A program made the translations under genes and the position numbers. Positions 21,941 through 34,958 of a DNA stretch of 64,000 nt are shown here, in pieces (within the stretch, counting starts at the first letter, position 1; every line of letters begins with the position of its first letter). The notes below the pieces were generated by a model. That model had not been told where the DNA came from and ran no database searches. It was given only the letters and a program-made list of their open reading frames with translations. Location of the stretch: the NCBI GenBank assembly GCA_036674765.1, contig JARVKI010000020.1, positions 372,001-436,000 of the forward strand, written 5' to 3'. The stretch comes from Seiridium cupressi. Lineage: Eukaryota > Ascomycota > Sordariomycetes > Amphisphaeriales > Sporocadaceae.

Positions 21941-23231
21941 CTTTGTGGTGGTTGAGAGCGCAGTGGATGATGTGATGCGGACAAGTATGGGAAGCAGCCA
22001 GGCCCAGAAGTCGTTCTTATTTATAAGGCAGCTTCTGCTTTGTTTGCTGGGGCAGAGCTTTGATATTGCTATGCCAGGCAACCACGGTCTCGGTGCCTGG
22101 GGCTTGAGCTGGCCAATGCACTGTGCTGTCTTACTTTAGTCCGAATCCCGCTGAGCTGTGGCACTGGAGTGCAGCCAGCCTTTCAAGGCTCTGCGAACGG
22201 AGAGGCCCTTACCAATTGCTGCCTTTTTTGTATAAACGTTCGGTAGAAAGGTCAAGATTCAATGCAAGCCGCCGGTTCAAGAACCTGCCTTGGGGGTCAT
22301 ACGCCTGTCAGAGAACTGGGCTAGATTAGGCAGAAACTAGGTCAATGGATCCTGCATTCTGATTGGCCGCTTGGACCAATGCTTTTCTGCCTTGCCGTCT
22401 TTCGCCTGCCGTCCTCAGTCCAAGCAGGACGACAAGGCCGATAATTCTACGTAGCCGCTACCCGGGGTATTGGAACAATGTCTTCTTTCGTCTATTCCCA
22501 TACTTTGCCAGTCAGATCCGACAGCGATCTGTCGTTGCCAGTAGTCAGCAATATGTAGTGGCTCGATGAGCTCATTCATATGGGTGGCAGGGACGCAGCC
22601 ATTGAAACACAACGAGTTTATAGATCTGTCTTGATTGGCTTATCAGGATTTACCATGAAAGCAATATTGGCTGCTCCGTGTACTTGTCCTATTCCAGGGT
22701 CTATCAAGTATGAGTCCTCCAGTCGGAAATGGATCCTAGCCTCAGAAATGATAAACGCAACTAGCGGTTAGCTAGATGTACCTATTGTTACATTGCCCAC
22801 CCAACGCCTTGAACATAGTTCGGCTGCCAACGTAGAACCATTACATAAATACGGGCAATCAGCTGCCGACACGACAAGAGATTGCCAAAACCCGCGCCAG
22901 GTGAGACTTGTCATATGAACAACTAGGATTGTCCAGATGTTCAGGCAAGACCAGGGCGGATCAACCAAGGAGTCAAATCTGCTCCATTTCGACCCATTCT
23001 TATACTCGCAATGGACACCATTGGTCAATGCAGACGCAAAATATCTCCACGGATTTGCCACACCAAAAGCCATTTTTGTTCCACCAAGCACGTCATGTGG
23101 AAATCCTCAAATCTGCCAAATTACTCTTCGTACAGTTTCCGATAAACAAAGCGTCTCGAGCTCACACATGTTGGCGGGCGTTGCTAGATGTTGAAGCAAT
23201 AATATATGGTTTGATCCGCATGACTATGCAT
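21941..23231. other. Promoter and 3' region, no gene
   Basis: This holds the MuiA-like promoter on the left and the 3' end of the next minus-strand gene on the right. No further coding region, RNA or repeat was recognised. Confidence 0.5.
22017..22025 (-). promoter_or_regulatory. TATA box of the MuiA-like gene
   Basis: TATAAATAA on the minus strand, 77 nt upstream of the start codon at 21940. It is a strong match to the eukaryotic TATA consensus in a suitable position. Confidence 0.5.
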
Positions 23232-25816
23232 TCATACGCCACCGCCCATGAATGCCGCCAAGTCATCTAGCTCAAGAAGTTGATTCTCGAATGCCTCACA
23301 GAGCTCTGTAGCCGTCATGTCATTTGTGGTACGTTCCTGTACCGGAGCCTCCTCTGCCGGCGCCCCCCCAGCTGACGACGGTGCACGCGGCGAGTCAACT
23401 TTTGCGGGTTGGGGAGCTGGCGGAGGGCTGGCAGTGGCCGGTGTGTTTGCGCCAATGGATCCACCATTGATAGCAGCGAAACCTGAGGTTCGTGGCGGCT
23501 CACTTTCCCGACCCTGAACTTGGTCTGGCGGATTGGTCGAAGCCGAGCGGTCGTAGTCCATAGGGTCAGGATTGCTATCGGGCTGGCTGGCGATATCGTC
23601 CTTGACTGGTGGGCTAGGTTCCATCTTCGGAGGCTGCGATTGATAGTGGCCACCATTGCGCAGAACCTTGGCCATGACTGACAGGTGACGGTACCAAGGG
23701 ATAGAAAGGGTCCATGCATCTGTTCCCTCCTGGAGAAAGCGCATGGCGTCTCGAACTAGGGCTAGCGAGGTCTCGTTGACATTAGCAGGTGTCAAGCCTT
23801 TTAGGCTGAACCAAGCAACAGTGGCTCCTGCTTCGAAGCAGGCGAACAACATGACTAAGGGGAACACGACGGCACCATCCTTGGACGTGTCGGCATCAAG
23901 TGCAAGGAGAAGGGAGACGATCCCGTGAGCCGATGCAAAGGCTTGGTCGACGGCCTGGAGGTGAATGTGTGCAGCGCTTCGCCACTGCTCTTCGCTGAAG
24001 CCTTCCGTTCGAATGTATTGAAGTAGCCTGCGCCGGTTGACCATGATGGTTGCGCAGTGCAAGAGGCAGTGCAGCATGGCATATGTGAAGCCGCTTCCCA
24101 TAGTAATGTGAAGATTGATATGGCCGGCCTTGTCCATGAAATGCATCGGCAAACCCTGCCGCACAGCTTCTATCTCTTTCTCCAAGGCATCGCACTGAGC
24201 CTCTGAAAAGGTCTCGACTTCAACAGTAGTCAGCATCTCAATCACGTTGCGCCACGCTTGAGTGGCCATGACGATGTGTCCAAACTCGCCCACTTCGGCT
24301 AGTGGGATTGCCGGATCCGGAATGTCACGAGGCGGCTGGCCACTTAAGGTCCGAACGTAGACCGGAGAGCCAAAGCTGAAGCTCATATCCGGGCAGGGCA
24401 ACGCAATGTCTTTAACATCGTGCGCAGTGAGAGCAGGATGACGGCCCGGACTGCTTGTCAGGAAGCAGTCAAGAATGTAGATCAACCACAAAGTCCTCCG
24501 GAAGGATTCATCCTTAATGAATTGCTCGGCTTCAGCCTTGGGGGTATAATGCGACGAGACGATACGATGCATCTGAGCCATTCGGGCGGCCTGACCAAGG
24601 TAAACATACGCCCGTATAGCGTTTCTGCTTCCCCATTCGTGAATAATCAGAAGACAAAGTGCCTGAATATCTGCCACGGAGGGATTGTCCAGGTTCTGCA
24701 TAATCATACTGATGGTCTTGACAGCGAAATGCTCCGCAGCGGCGGAGGCGCCGCCTTGGCCACCATATCGGCGTGTCAAATGGGCCGAGCTTCTATATAC
24801 AATGTCAGACATCTGCGGGCGGTTGCTCTAAATGTCAAATGATTCGCATCTTGCGCCGAAAACAACAATAACAATAGTAACTGAGTTTCGACATGCCAGG
24901 GACGCAGCAAACCAGACGATTGGCAGTCGTTATGAACCCTTAAATCACGAGATACAATGTTCAAGAAGTAAGAAGCACAGAAACAAAAAATAAAAAACAA
25001 CTTACCGAGCGCCAATGGTCAGAAGACCGTTGACGATGCTGTTCTCTAGGGTGCCGTTCTTGAGTTTCTGTAGGAAGCCCGGTTTGTGGAATGCAACACA
25101 TGCCGGGAGTGTCTTATTGATGATTCTCTCGCACTCGTGTACTAATTCTGGCGTGAGCCTGTGTAGGAAATTGTTAGTGGGTCCCGGGGATCAGAAATGG
25201 GCTTCGTGGGTGTGGAACACGGAAGTTGGTATGCCCAGGTACGAGCGACAAGTACTGGGGATCCCGAGGGCGAGGCAGCCGGCATTGCAGCCACGAAAAC
25301 ACCTTGGCGCTCTGCCCAAGACCCCCTGTGACGCGACGTCGAGGCGGAATAGTCGGAAGTGGAGTGAAGCAGTGGAGGGAAGACAACGGCAGAAGAGTCT
25401 CGGGCGAAGAAAAGCAAGTCGCGGGCACGAAAAGAAGGAAATGCATCAACTTACTTGTCGTTGTTGGAAGTCACTGTTCGCGACGCTAGGGGCTGGCTTG
25501 CTGCAGTCGGGCGATCATGGCTGGCGGTCGACACGCTTCGCTCGCCCGGCAGACTCTCTCGCGGTCGCGGAACTCGTGCAGGCGATTGTCCGTGATGATG
25601 CGCCAGGCTCTCCGAGGGAAGATAGCACTCATGCATTCCCTTGGCGCAGTTTTTGCAAGGAGCGCGGTTGTTCTCGTACACCTACTAGCAATCAGAACCG
25701 TCGTTGGTGAGCAATGCACGCGGGTGAAGATGGCTTACGCATTTCGTCTTGCCCTTCCTGCAACGGACACAGGCGCCACCGGCCCTCAAGGAAGTGCCAC
25801 GGACCACACTCGCCAT
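23232..25816 (-). CDS. Zn2Cys6 transcription factor with Fungal_trans domain
   Basis: Four exons: 25739-25816, 25455-25681, 25006-25158 and 23232-24789. Introns are 57, 296 and 216 nt, and all junctions keep frame, giving 671 residues. The zinc cluster spans the first junction at residues 16-45 (CVRCRKGKTKC, then CKNCAKGMHEC; the middle spacing is 8). A Ser/Pro-rich linker follows, then the fungal-specific transcription factor domain, including GFLQKLKNGTLENSIVNGLL and FRRTLWLIYILDCF. The C-terminus is a long Pro/Ser/Ala-rich disordered tail (about residues 545-640) ending in an acidic amphipathic segment (LCEAFENQLLELDDLAAF) that looks like an activation domain. It is intact; its targets are unknown. 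Confidence 0.88.
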
Positions 25817-25844
25817 GGCAGAGGTCTTGGGCAATGAGCAGCAG

Positions 25845-25861
25845 AAAAAAAAAAAAAAAAA
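25845..25861. repeat. Poly(dA:dT) tract, A17
   Basis: A17 on the plus strand, 29-45 nt upstream of the start codon of the minus-strand factor at 25816. Such tracts often exclude nucleosomes in fungal promoters; that role here is inferred. Confidence 0.6.
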
Positions 25862-28800
25862 GAACAGGAATGGAAAGGGGGATCAACGCGGACGAGGTCG
25901 GATCAGGAGGATGGCAAGAGAAGAAAATGGAGAAGAATGGAAGACAGATGCCGCGATTTTCGGTCGGCGGAGGGAAATTTGTTGTGTGAGTGCCCGGAGG
26001 AGTGGAGTTTGGGGACGGGAAAGCACGAGGGGGAGAGAGAAAAATTGGGAAGGGGCGCTGTCGGGCACAGGGGCTAGCACCTCCCTCAGGCCGCCGTTGT
26101 TAGTGCAGCGTCAAAGCTGGATCGGAACTGGCTAGCGACTCCAGCGAACTTGGACGGCCGTCCCTCAGCAGTTTCGGGTCAGACACACGGCTTTGCGTTT
26201 TCTGGCCAGAGGACGCCTTGGACGGCGGTTTTGTCGCCCGCCCGCTCAGAGAAACGAGACGGTACCTGCTCGCATTAGGGAGCAGCATCACATCGTCAGG
26301 TAGCATGGAATTTAAGCCGCACTCCATGTGGTGGGCGCTGCCAGTTCAAAGGGAGAACCTTTTCAGAAGGGCGAAATACTAGGTAGCGTGCGGGCGACGG
26401 AGTCGGCTGCCCGGGGTCAATAGATCCAGCTGTGGCCAGCCTGAACCTTTGCCGCCGTTCCATAAAAAGGTCAGAGTTTCAACCTTCTCACCACCCCCAA
26501 AGGCCGCCTTGGCATAGATTTGATGACTGCATCCAAAAACCGTCGGCAACTATCAAAACTAGGACTAAATGCTTGCGGAAGACTCTCCAAACAAGTGGTT
26601 ATATCAACCAGCTACTTACACAACAGTCAGTTATAGACCACGACGTTGCCTTCTCTACTGAATCTGACTTGGTCGATGAAAGTCCCCCCGGCCTGTCGCA
26701 TTCGAAGTGGGCGTGCAGCCAGGAATGGGAAGGGGGCGCGAAAGCTGACCGACTCAATCCTGGGGCCGTCCGGAGGTAGCTTTGAGCCTGGCTCGGGGGT
26801 GGGCTGTGATCTCCGATCGCACCAGCTGAGGTCGGACGACTGCGAACCCGAGAGCTGATTGGTGACATGACGAACATCTATTTTTGAAGACCGAAGGCCC
26901 AAAAGGTCACACAGTCCCTTTCTAACACACCCTCTCCCAGTGTCCTCACTCAGTAGAATTCATTCATGGTCACCAAGACTCGGTGTATATACATTGCGAA
27001 ATACTCCCCGCGAAATCTCTCAAGTGAGTGCGGTTGGCTTATGTCTTGGACGTGCAGTCTGCAATAAAGCAAACAGCCTGCGAACAATGATGACTGCCCC
27101 CGTGGGATGGGAGGGATGTCCAAAGGATGCCCTCCTCCTTTACCCGACGGGCGAGACGGGATGCCGTCTGCCCGCCTCAGTTTGTCGTCCTGCAGCAGCC
27201 GAGAATCTGTCGAGGTGGTGCCAATTTCCGGGCCCGCTAGCCCAGAAACAGCCGGAGAACGTGTTGCACCGTGACGAGAGACTTGGATCACTTGATGGGC
27301 ATCCCGAGAGATGACATGCATCTCGTCCAGTTTTATTTTATACTCGGAGAACGATTACTCGGCTGGCCAGCCGGCTCACGAAGCTGACGCAGCCTCGGGA
27401 TGGTCGAGTCCATGGGGTCGTGCGTGCCAGAGGTGTGTGGGTCCTCCGGATCAGATGGAGCGCCGACCCAAGCTGCGTTGCCAGCGTCCTCCACTGTGCG
27501 ACCTCTGTGTCTTCCCTGGCCTCGCCCGAAAGTGTCCATCTATTTGATCCTGAGACTCTGCTCCATCCCGTGATGTTTGCTCCCGAAGCTGGAAGGCCGG
27601 GTGACACGAACTTGAAGTACTAGATTTGCGACTCCAGCCGCGGCGCAATCAAATTGCCTAGAGCACGCTACTGTTTTTCCCGGCTAGGGGGCCGCCGAGA
27701 TCGATCCATTTTTCTAGATCGCCAGTTTTGCCAACTTCCGAATCCCCGGAGTTATGGTTTGCGCAACTTCTGGGCTTCTTACTGTGCCTCACAACTCAGA
27801 TACGGTGCTGATCTTCCAAGGACTTCATCTCGTCTCTGACTGGTAGGTTCTTAGACCGCAAATGCTCGCGATTACTTGGATACGGTGCTTCGCGCGCAGC
27901 ACTCTGGGTGCCGGCCAGGGTAGGCTGCGTCCCCGAATGGACGGCCCCTTGCTTGGTCTGGGAGTCCGGGAAGGCGCATATTGAGCGATTCCAAATCCAG
28001 AACAGCCACTGGTCTCTGTCTACGGAGTCGCAGGCCGATCCCCTTTTTGCGTCATGCCTTGACATGACATTGCCTCGGGCCAAGCCCAGTAGCGCCCATT
28101 CTCAATAGCGTGCCCCGAGTTGGATACATATGCTACGTACGGGACAACACAAACGGCCGACCCATCGCCCTCAACCTGGGGCGCAATGAGCCTCGGAGCC
28201 CTCGGCTTTGCGGACTTTTACTTGCATCTCGTTCATTGGAAACATGAGATGAACATCGGCACCGTCCGCCAACCAAAGGGTGCTAGACATCACGCGTTAT
28301 CATCACCCCTAGAACATGAAATCTGGCTACATGGTTCACCGCAAAGGTTGAACATCCAACTGTCTTGCGCAGCCTCTGACCCGAATGCTTGGTGGTGCGA
28401 GTCTAGACCATCGTGCCCGCCGGCCCCAGTCTTTCGCTAGCTCCTTTTGGGAATTCCCCAGTGGCCGGTTCATCTCCAGGGCCGAACAAATCCTTTCCAT
28501 GATGACACTCGAGTTTGACGCACATATTTACCATATATACACGTAGAAAGTCGCGTCCTTGCAAAGGGCCGCCCTCCAATGTTCCGCTTGCAAAAGTCTG
28601 GCGCAGGCCGGGGGATGGCAAATTTTATTCCTGGCCCACGTATCCAGCCAACAGCAAACGGAAAACCCAGTCTTAAGTGACAACATTGAAGGCAGTGCTC
28701 CACTCTGACGCTGCAGCTCATCAAACAGCCGCAAACGCCAGATTGTCGTGCCTGAGCCTTACCGTGTCTTCCGGGCCCTGTGTTCCGGACCAGTCAGTCG

Positions 28801-30613
28801 GCATTTGTCCTCAAGCAGGAATACGGTTTTTCCTAATGCCGATCTGCGGACATAATTGCAGTTTTGCCCCGTACTGCTGAAGAATGATATCGATATTCAT
28901 TCCCTCAAGCTCCTCCGGCACCCGACTGGCTGTCGATCGCCCTGTGAACAGGCTGACAGCTCTTTCCCGTCATAACCCCCTCCCCCGCCCCCCTCCCTAC
29001 CAAGGATGTCACGGGGCACCTCATAAGCATGCTTACACACCATGGGGCTCCTGTAGAGCTATCAAAGATATGATGCGGCCCATGAGGACTATCTAAGCGA
29101 GATTTCGGTACCATACCTCGCCTTCGCCTTCGCCTTCGCCATGATAAATTCGCTAGGAGAAGAAATCCCGGAAGAAGCGCCTACTTAGATAAACGGTAAA
29201 CTTCCTAGAGTAGAGCTTGGTTAGTATTGTTAACACGCAATTTAAGTGTTTGATAGGACTTAGTGGGAAGGGAAGAGAAGAAATGAGAATGAATAAATGA
29301 ATGAATAATTTCATGCATGTCGAGAAATGACATTCTTGTAGTCCGAAAAGGAATTAAACACGGTTCGGGTGTTATTCTGAGTAATCTACAGGCCCTGGTG
29401 AATAACAACACTCGAAATTTCACGCTTTCCAGTATCAGGCTTGCAGTCCATTTTGTAAAGTCCTCACATTATCGTCTTTGCCGTCGTGGCGCTCGTGATC
29501 GATGATTCACAGCGCATGCGTCAGGCTGATGCTGAGATGGCAGGAGACATATTTGAGGCTCAATAGCATTGAACCGCCAATGAAGCGATGTGCCGTATCG
29601 TATGATGGCCAAGAGCCTCGAAAAGTCTTTCAATCTCGCTTGAGTCTGTTGCTCAACTCTTGTAGAGCAAAATGCTGTTAAGGTAGGTAGATAAACGAGC
29701 GCGTACATCCACTTGGCTATAGAACGATGACAAAATATTTACGGGCCGATGGTGCAACTACACGCCAGAACGAAATCTCTATAAGGTTCCCGTAAATACT
29801 CCCTAGTGGTTCATTCCATCCACGACGTGTTAGTTTGGATACTTGTGACATTCACTCTTGCTTTGACAAGTGCTGCTGGAGCATAGTATAACCACAGTTT
29901 CTGACTGGGTCAGTCCCATCCAATCACGGTAGCAACGACAGGCATACTCTATGACATTATATGTCCCTGTTCTTGCTTGCCGATTTTTATTTTTATTTTT
30001 TATAGGTATCCCATTTAAGCTTTCGTGATAGATTCGGGTTATTCTGTGGTAATTGCGGTGCTTTAGGCGAAAATCTACATCTCCGGGCGAAGAGAGTTTC
30101 GCAAGAAGTAGCACGTCGAGGCAAAGCTTCAATCTTCAAGGACAGCCGCAATACCATACCTGTTGACCTTCCATGCGTGTGTGAGGCCATTGTTCAGCCC
30201 GGAACCACTATCTGAAGAACAGTATCGGAATCCCTCCGAAAGCCCGACAACAAACCCCACCGTACCGATTCAAATGATTTCGCAACGCGGGGCAACGCGG
30301 TCCATCATGTTGTCCGATAAGGCGTTTTCTTTCTTTATCTGGGCGTTTCTGATAGCCCACGGATCTGGCCAATCGCGACGAGCCCGTTCTCTGGATGGCA
30401 GCCGGCTTCTTTCCACTGATACTGGATTGACTCGGGTAATGGTCACGGAGCCTACCGCGGAGTCGCCTAGCGGGCCTCCACTCCCAGCATGATGAGCGAG
30501 CGTTCTTAACAGATAGATACAATAGTATACAAAATCACACTACGCTGCTTATTGTTTCTTGCCCCTTTGAAACCCAAGCACATGTACAATTGTTATATAG
30601 ACAAGCTGCCAAG
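25862..30613. other. 4.8-kb gene-free region
   Basis: No frame on either strand shows a family motif, conserved composition or workable splice structure. Overlapping open frames of 60-130 codons occur in both directions, as expected by chance. The left half would include the long promoter and 5' leader of the factor at 23232-25816, and the right end the promoter of the amidase. Small A/T-rich repeats (TTTTTA units) lie near 29982-30002. Confidence 0.45.
29119..29140. repeat. (CGCCTT)n hexanucleotide microsatellite
   Basis: Three perfect CGCCTT units plus a partial fourth. It is in a non-coding region and no function is suggested. Confidence 0.7.
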
Positions 30614-32785
30614 ATGTCGATTATTATGATGGATCATGACGAGCCGTAAGTATACTTTCCCCAGAAATGCAACTGATTGCTGACACTATAGCAGGGACCT
30701 CGTGTCCATGGACGAATTCCGCAAACTCACAGCCTCCAGAGGGATGACTCTCGAGTCGGAGGAAGAGGCAACGTATTTTGAGCTCCTCAAGGCGGCAGAT
30801 AAATGCGTGAAGTATGTGTATAACATGCCGGAATATGTAGACCCGCGATTAGTTCCAGACATGGAGCCTGGCTCGACGCGAGAGTGCCACCGACCGGTCA
30901 ACGGTTCGGCCGAGAACCCTCTGGGGGGCTGGAGCCATAAGACGAGCGTGAAGAGCTCCAGACCGTTGACAAACGAATTACTCGCGGGAAAGACCGTTGT
31001 AGCCAAGGACAACATTCTGATCGCTGGGATTCCATTGACGATTGGTACTTCGGCGAGCCACCTGTCGAAAGATGGCAAGTATCCCATACCGAAAATCGAT
31101 GCGCCAGTTATCCAGCGAGTTCTCGAATCAGGAGCAACATTTAGAGGTACTGCAGTTTGCGAGAACTACTGCGTAAGTATCGTCTTGAAGTATTTCCTGT
31201 CTATTTAGAGTTGGTTTAGGGACGAAAACAGTCTTTTGAGAATCAAAAGCCCCCGACAATATTTCATCAGCCGCCGAAGCTAAGGTATTCATGAAGGCAA
31301 TGACTAACTTCGATCCAATGCAGATGTCGGCTCTTTCTTTCACCTCAGCAACTGGGCCGGTCGCCAACCCTTGGCTATCAAAGGGCCCCGATGGCGCAAA
31401 ATATGCCTATGCCTGTGGCGGTTCGAGCTCGGGATGTGGAGGACTGGTGGCTGTCAATGTAGTAAAGAAGCTAAGAGAGAAGAAAGGCCTCCCTACTGAT
31501 GAATTGGGCGAGGGCGCGGATTTTGCTCTCGGCGGTGACCAAGGAGGCAGCATTCGCTTGCCGGCTGCGTACAGTGGTATTTGTAAGTACAGAAAGATCC
31601 GCTCGAATTTTTTTCCCTTATCTCTTTTTGATATTTTCTTCCCATTTAATCATTCTAAGAGAGGTAAAGTACGAGTCGGCCAATTTTGACATGATCAACT
31701 TATGGACATCAGGAAATGTGGATTGGAAGCGGCCACCTTTATTACTTTAATGAGAAAGCAAGGGGCTAATGAATTCTACCATAGACGGCTTGAAGCCCAC
31801 CCATGGGCTCGTCCCATACACCGGTATCGCAAGCTTGCACCCTTTGATCGATCACTGCGGGCCAATGGCGGGGAGTGTCAGAGACATAGCACTTTTACTG
31901 AGTGTTTTATCGGGGTATGATGGCATTGATCCTCGAATGACCCCAGAGACGCCATTGAGACAGAGCGTACCGCAATACCATGAGATCTTGGATCAAGCGA
32001 TTGCAGACAGAACAGCTGCCGGCACGTGGACACGCAGCCAGGCAGCCAGCGGCTTGAGGATTGGTGTGCTCAAAGAAGGTTGGGAGATGCCTACGATTTC
32101 CCCGGAGATGAGAACTGTGACCAACTTGGCATGTCAACGCTTCGCTACACTGGGTGCTACCGTCGACGAAATATCTATTCCTCTCCACAAGATGGGCGCA
32201 GCGCTCTGGACAGCCGCGACCAGAGGCAATATGATCGATTCTTTGACCAACACTTCCCCAACATTACTCTCTCACACGCTGCCTGACCTCAACCCCCCTG
32301 TGCCGGACCAGGCTTGGTTCGAGACGATGAACAAGTTTAATCCTGCCGTGGTCGCAGTTTTCTTCGCGGGCGCATACCTGTCCAATCCGGAGCGTTTCCC
32401 GCCAGCGTTTCGAAACAAGGCCATGATGCACGTCCACGAACTGAGGGCTGCATATGATGATGCCTTATCCAAATACGACGTTCTCATAACACCAGCGACA
32501 CCCACTGTGGCTATGCAGAGGAATGAGAGATGGTTTCAAGGGGGGGTAATGGGCCATTTGGACTTGGCCCTTGGAAACAGCATGAATACATGCATGTTTA
32601 ACGTGACCGGCCATCCAGCAATGACAATGCCGGTGGGTTGGGGCAGTCCGAGGGAAGAAGGCGTGAAAGGCAAGTTGCCGATCGCTTTCCAGATCATTGG
32701 CAAGCGCTTCAGCGAGAGCGATATGTTTCTCGCAGCGGCGGCTTGGGAGGTAGGTGGGCTCGCGTATGACGAGTGGGAGCCATGA
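30614..32785 (+). CDS. Amidase signature family amidohydrolase
   Basis: Four exons: 30614-30645, 30692-31172, 31324-31582 and 31785-32785, encoding about 590 residues. The Ser-cis-Ser-Lys triad is visible. The lysine is in KTVVAKDNI, the cis-serine in GGSSSGCGGLV and the nucleophile serine in GGDQGGSIR. The last motif leads into PAAYSGIYGLKPTHGLVPYT, which is rebuilt exactly across intron 3. Intron 1 ends in TAGCAG, so two acceptors 3 nt apart are possible (exon starting at 30692 or 30695), changing one residue. These enzymes hydrolyse amide bonds of small molecules in the cytosol; the substrate cannot be told from sequence. It runs in the same direction as the methyltransferase gene 332 nt downstream. 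Confidence 0.9.
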
Positions 32786-33117
32786 GGGTCGATGGTGCCG
32801 TTCCGCGATTAGTGTAATTCAGTAAACCAAGACATGGAATGACGCATCATGGCGTATGTAGTGGCAGGTCACGATAGATGAACTAGAATAATGGAGCTGA
32901 CATTGTCGAACTGTGGTGTTGCAAGCGCATGAGCCTAGAAGAGTTGGAAGCTTCGGCAGTTGCCGAGTCCAAGCTTGTAGCGCACTTTCACCTGTTCCCA
33001 CAGCGATCTGATCCTTCGACTTCGGAGAATCACCAAGCAACCTAAAAAGATACAAAGGAGCATTCGATTTACTGTCACCTATTTTATGTGCCGACATGAG
33101 TTCTTGAAGGTCCAACT
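32786..33117. other. Short intergenic region before the METTL16-like gene
   Basis: It contains the amidase 3' end and the promoter of the methyltransferase gene. No distinct element was recognised. Confidence 0.5.
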
Positions 33118-34810
33118 ATGACAGATTTCGATGACGTCCCAGCCAGCCTGCGAGGGACCAAGAGAAAGCAGCCCGGCGATGAAGTGAAATTGACCTTCTC
33201 GCAGCGTTTGGCCGCGTCTCGGAAAATCCCTAAGCATGCTGCACCAGGGTCGGACGCTACCTCAGACGTGGCCGATGACAGGTCGTCGCTGAAGTTTTTC
33301 AACAGTTCAGACAATGAAGGGCTTCCAGAGGACACGGCATATTTGCACAAAGATGAGCACTTTCGTGATCTCTATGCCAGCGAAATAAACTTTGAAGCAT
33401 TGGCGAATCAAGACGATGAGTTTCGTGCCTGGTGCGTTCTGCAAATACCCCCTCCCCAATTACTTGTACATTACGCAGCTCACAATAAACAGTTTAAAAA
33501 AAACCGGGAATCTCGACTTCAGCGATCCTCTATCAGTCGTACAGCTGACGAAATCTTTACTACGCGTGGATTATGGATTGCAGATCGAGGTGCCGGGAGA
33601 CCGACTCTGTCCTCCTGTCAGTGACTATGGCAACGTGAAATGTTTTTGAGCCGAGGACTGATTTTTCCAGGTCCCGAACCGGCATAACTATATTATGTGG
33701 ATCAAAGAACTGCTAGACAGTAGCTCATCATCATACTCTGAGACATATGAGCCGAGACGGAAAGTGACAGGTGTAGATATCGGTACAGGCGCAAGCGCGA
33801 TCTACCCCCTGCTTGGATGTGTGCAACGACCAGCATGGTCTTTCATCGCGACCGAAATTGATGACAAATCACTGGCATATGCTCAGAAGAACATTGCACT
33901 CAATGACCTCCTGTCGCGAGTTCAGGTTGTCAAACGCTCTGCTGAAGAGAGGCTTATACCCTTGGAGGACGAGGATGCCAGAGAAGTCGACTTTATCATG
34001 ACTAACCCACCCTTCTATACGTCAGAGTCTGAGCTGCTCGAGCTTGCGAATAAGAAAGCCCAGCCGCCAAATAGCGTATGCACTGGTGCTCCGAATGAAA
34101 TGGTGTACGAAGGTGGCGAGTTAGGTTTCTTCAGGCGTATCTTGACCGAATCTTTAGTACTCAGAAGTCGAGTGCAATGGTACACTACCATGCTGGGTAA
34201 ACAGTCCAGTCTCGAGATCGTCATACAGGCCCTAAAGGAGAACAACATTGAGAATTACGCGATCACGGAATTTGTTCAAGGCAGCAGGACGCGCAGGTGG
34301 GCTGTTGGCTGGAGCTTCGTCAGCCGCCGACCGAATAACAAGGCGTGCCGGGGATTCGAGCCTGCTGCTGGGAAGAAACTACTACCTCATTTGACGGACA
34401 TGACCGTTGCTTCGAAAGATGTCAAAAGAGGCGGTGCACTCCAACTCGAAAATGTCTTTTGGACCCAGCTTGAAGACGTCACAGATGGACTTGACTTGGT
34501 CTCCTGGAGTTTGGATGAGGATAGGCTCAGAGTAGTTGGCTTCGCGGACCAGAATGTCTGGAGTAGAGCTTATCGAAGAAGCAAGACAAAGCAGTCAAGG
34601 GCAATGAAAATTTCAGCCAAAAGAGACACACCAAAGTCTGTGTCCGAATGCCCTTTTGGTTTCTCCATTGCTATTAGAACAGTCGCGGATCCGCAAGCTG
34701 GAAAGGACAATGTCGTTGTCATTGCTCGCTGGCTACAGGGGACTGATTACGCACTATTCGAGAGTTTTGCTGCGATGCTTCGGAACGCACTTCTGAACGT
34801 TGTATCATAA
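33118..34810 (+). CDS. METTL16-like RNA N6-adenosine methyltransferase
   Basis: Three exons: 33118-33431, 33493-33616 and 33671-34810 (introns of 61 and 54 nt), giving 525 residues. After a Lys/Ser-rich N-terminus come the family signature LDFSDPLSVVQLTKSLL, then RLCPPVPNRHNYIMWIKELL across intron 2, the SAM-binding DIGTGASAIYPLLG and the catalytic TNPPFYTSE. The family (METTL16 in animals, Mtl16 in fission yeast) methylates U6 snRNA adenosine near the 5' splice-site recognition sequence. The C-terminal half (after about residue 330) is fungus-specific and lacks a recognised RNA-binding repeat. The NPPF motif and substrate-proximal residues are intact. Confidence 0.9.
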
Positions 34811-34958
34811 TCAGTTCCTCCTGAACACTATGTTTATTGCCAACACAATACAATGTATTTTGACAGCTCTCAATACTTCCTGATGATGGAATAGTACGTG
34901 CAGCATTTGTCGGCCTTTGGATAGCAAGAGCCATTACGGATAGACCATGGGTTTGGCT

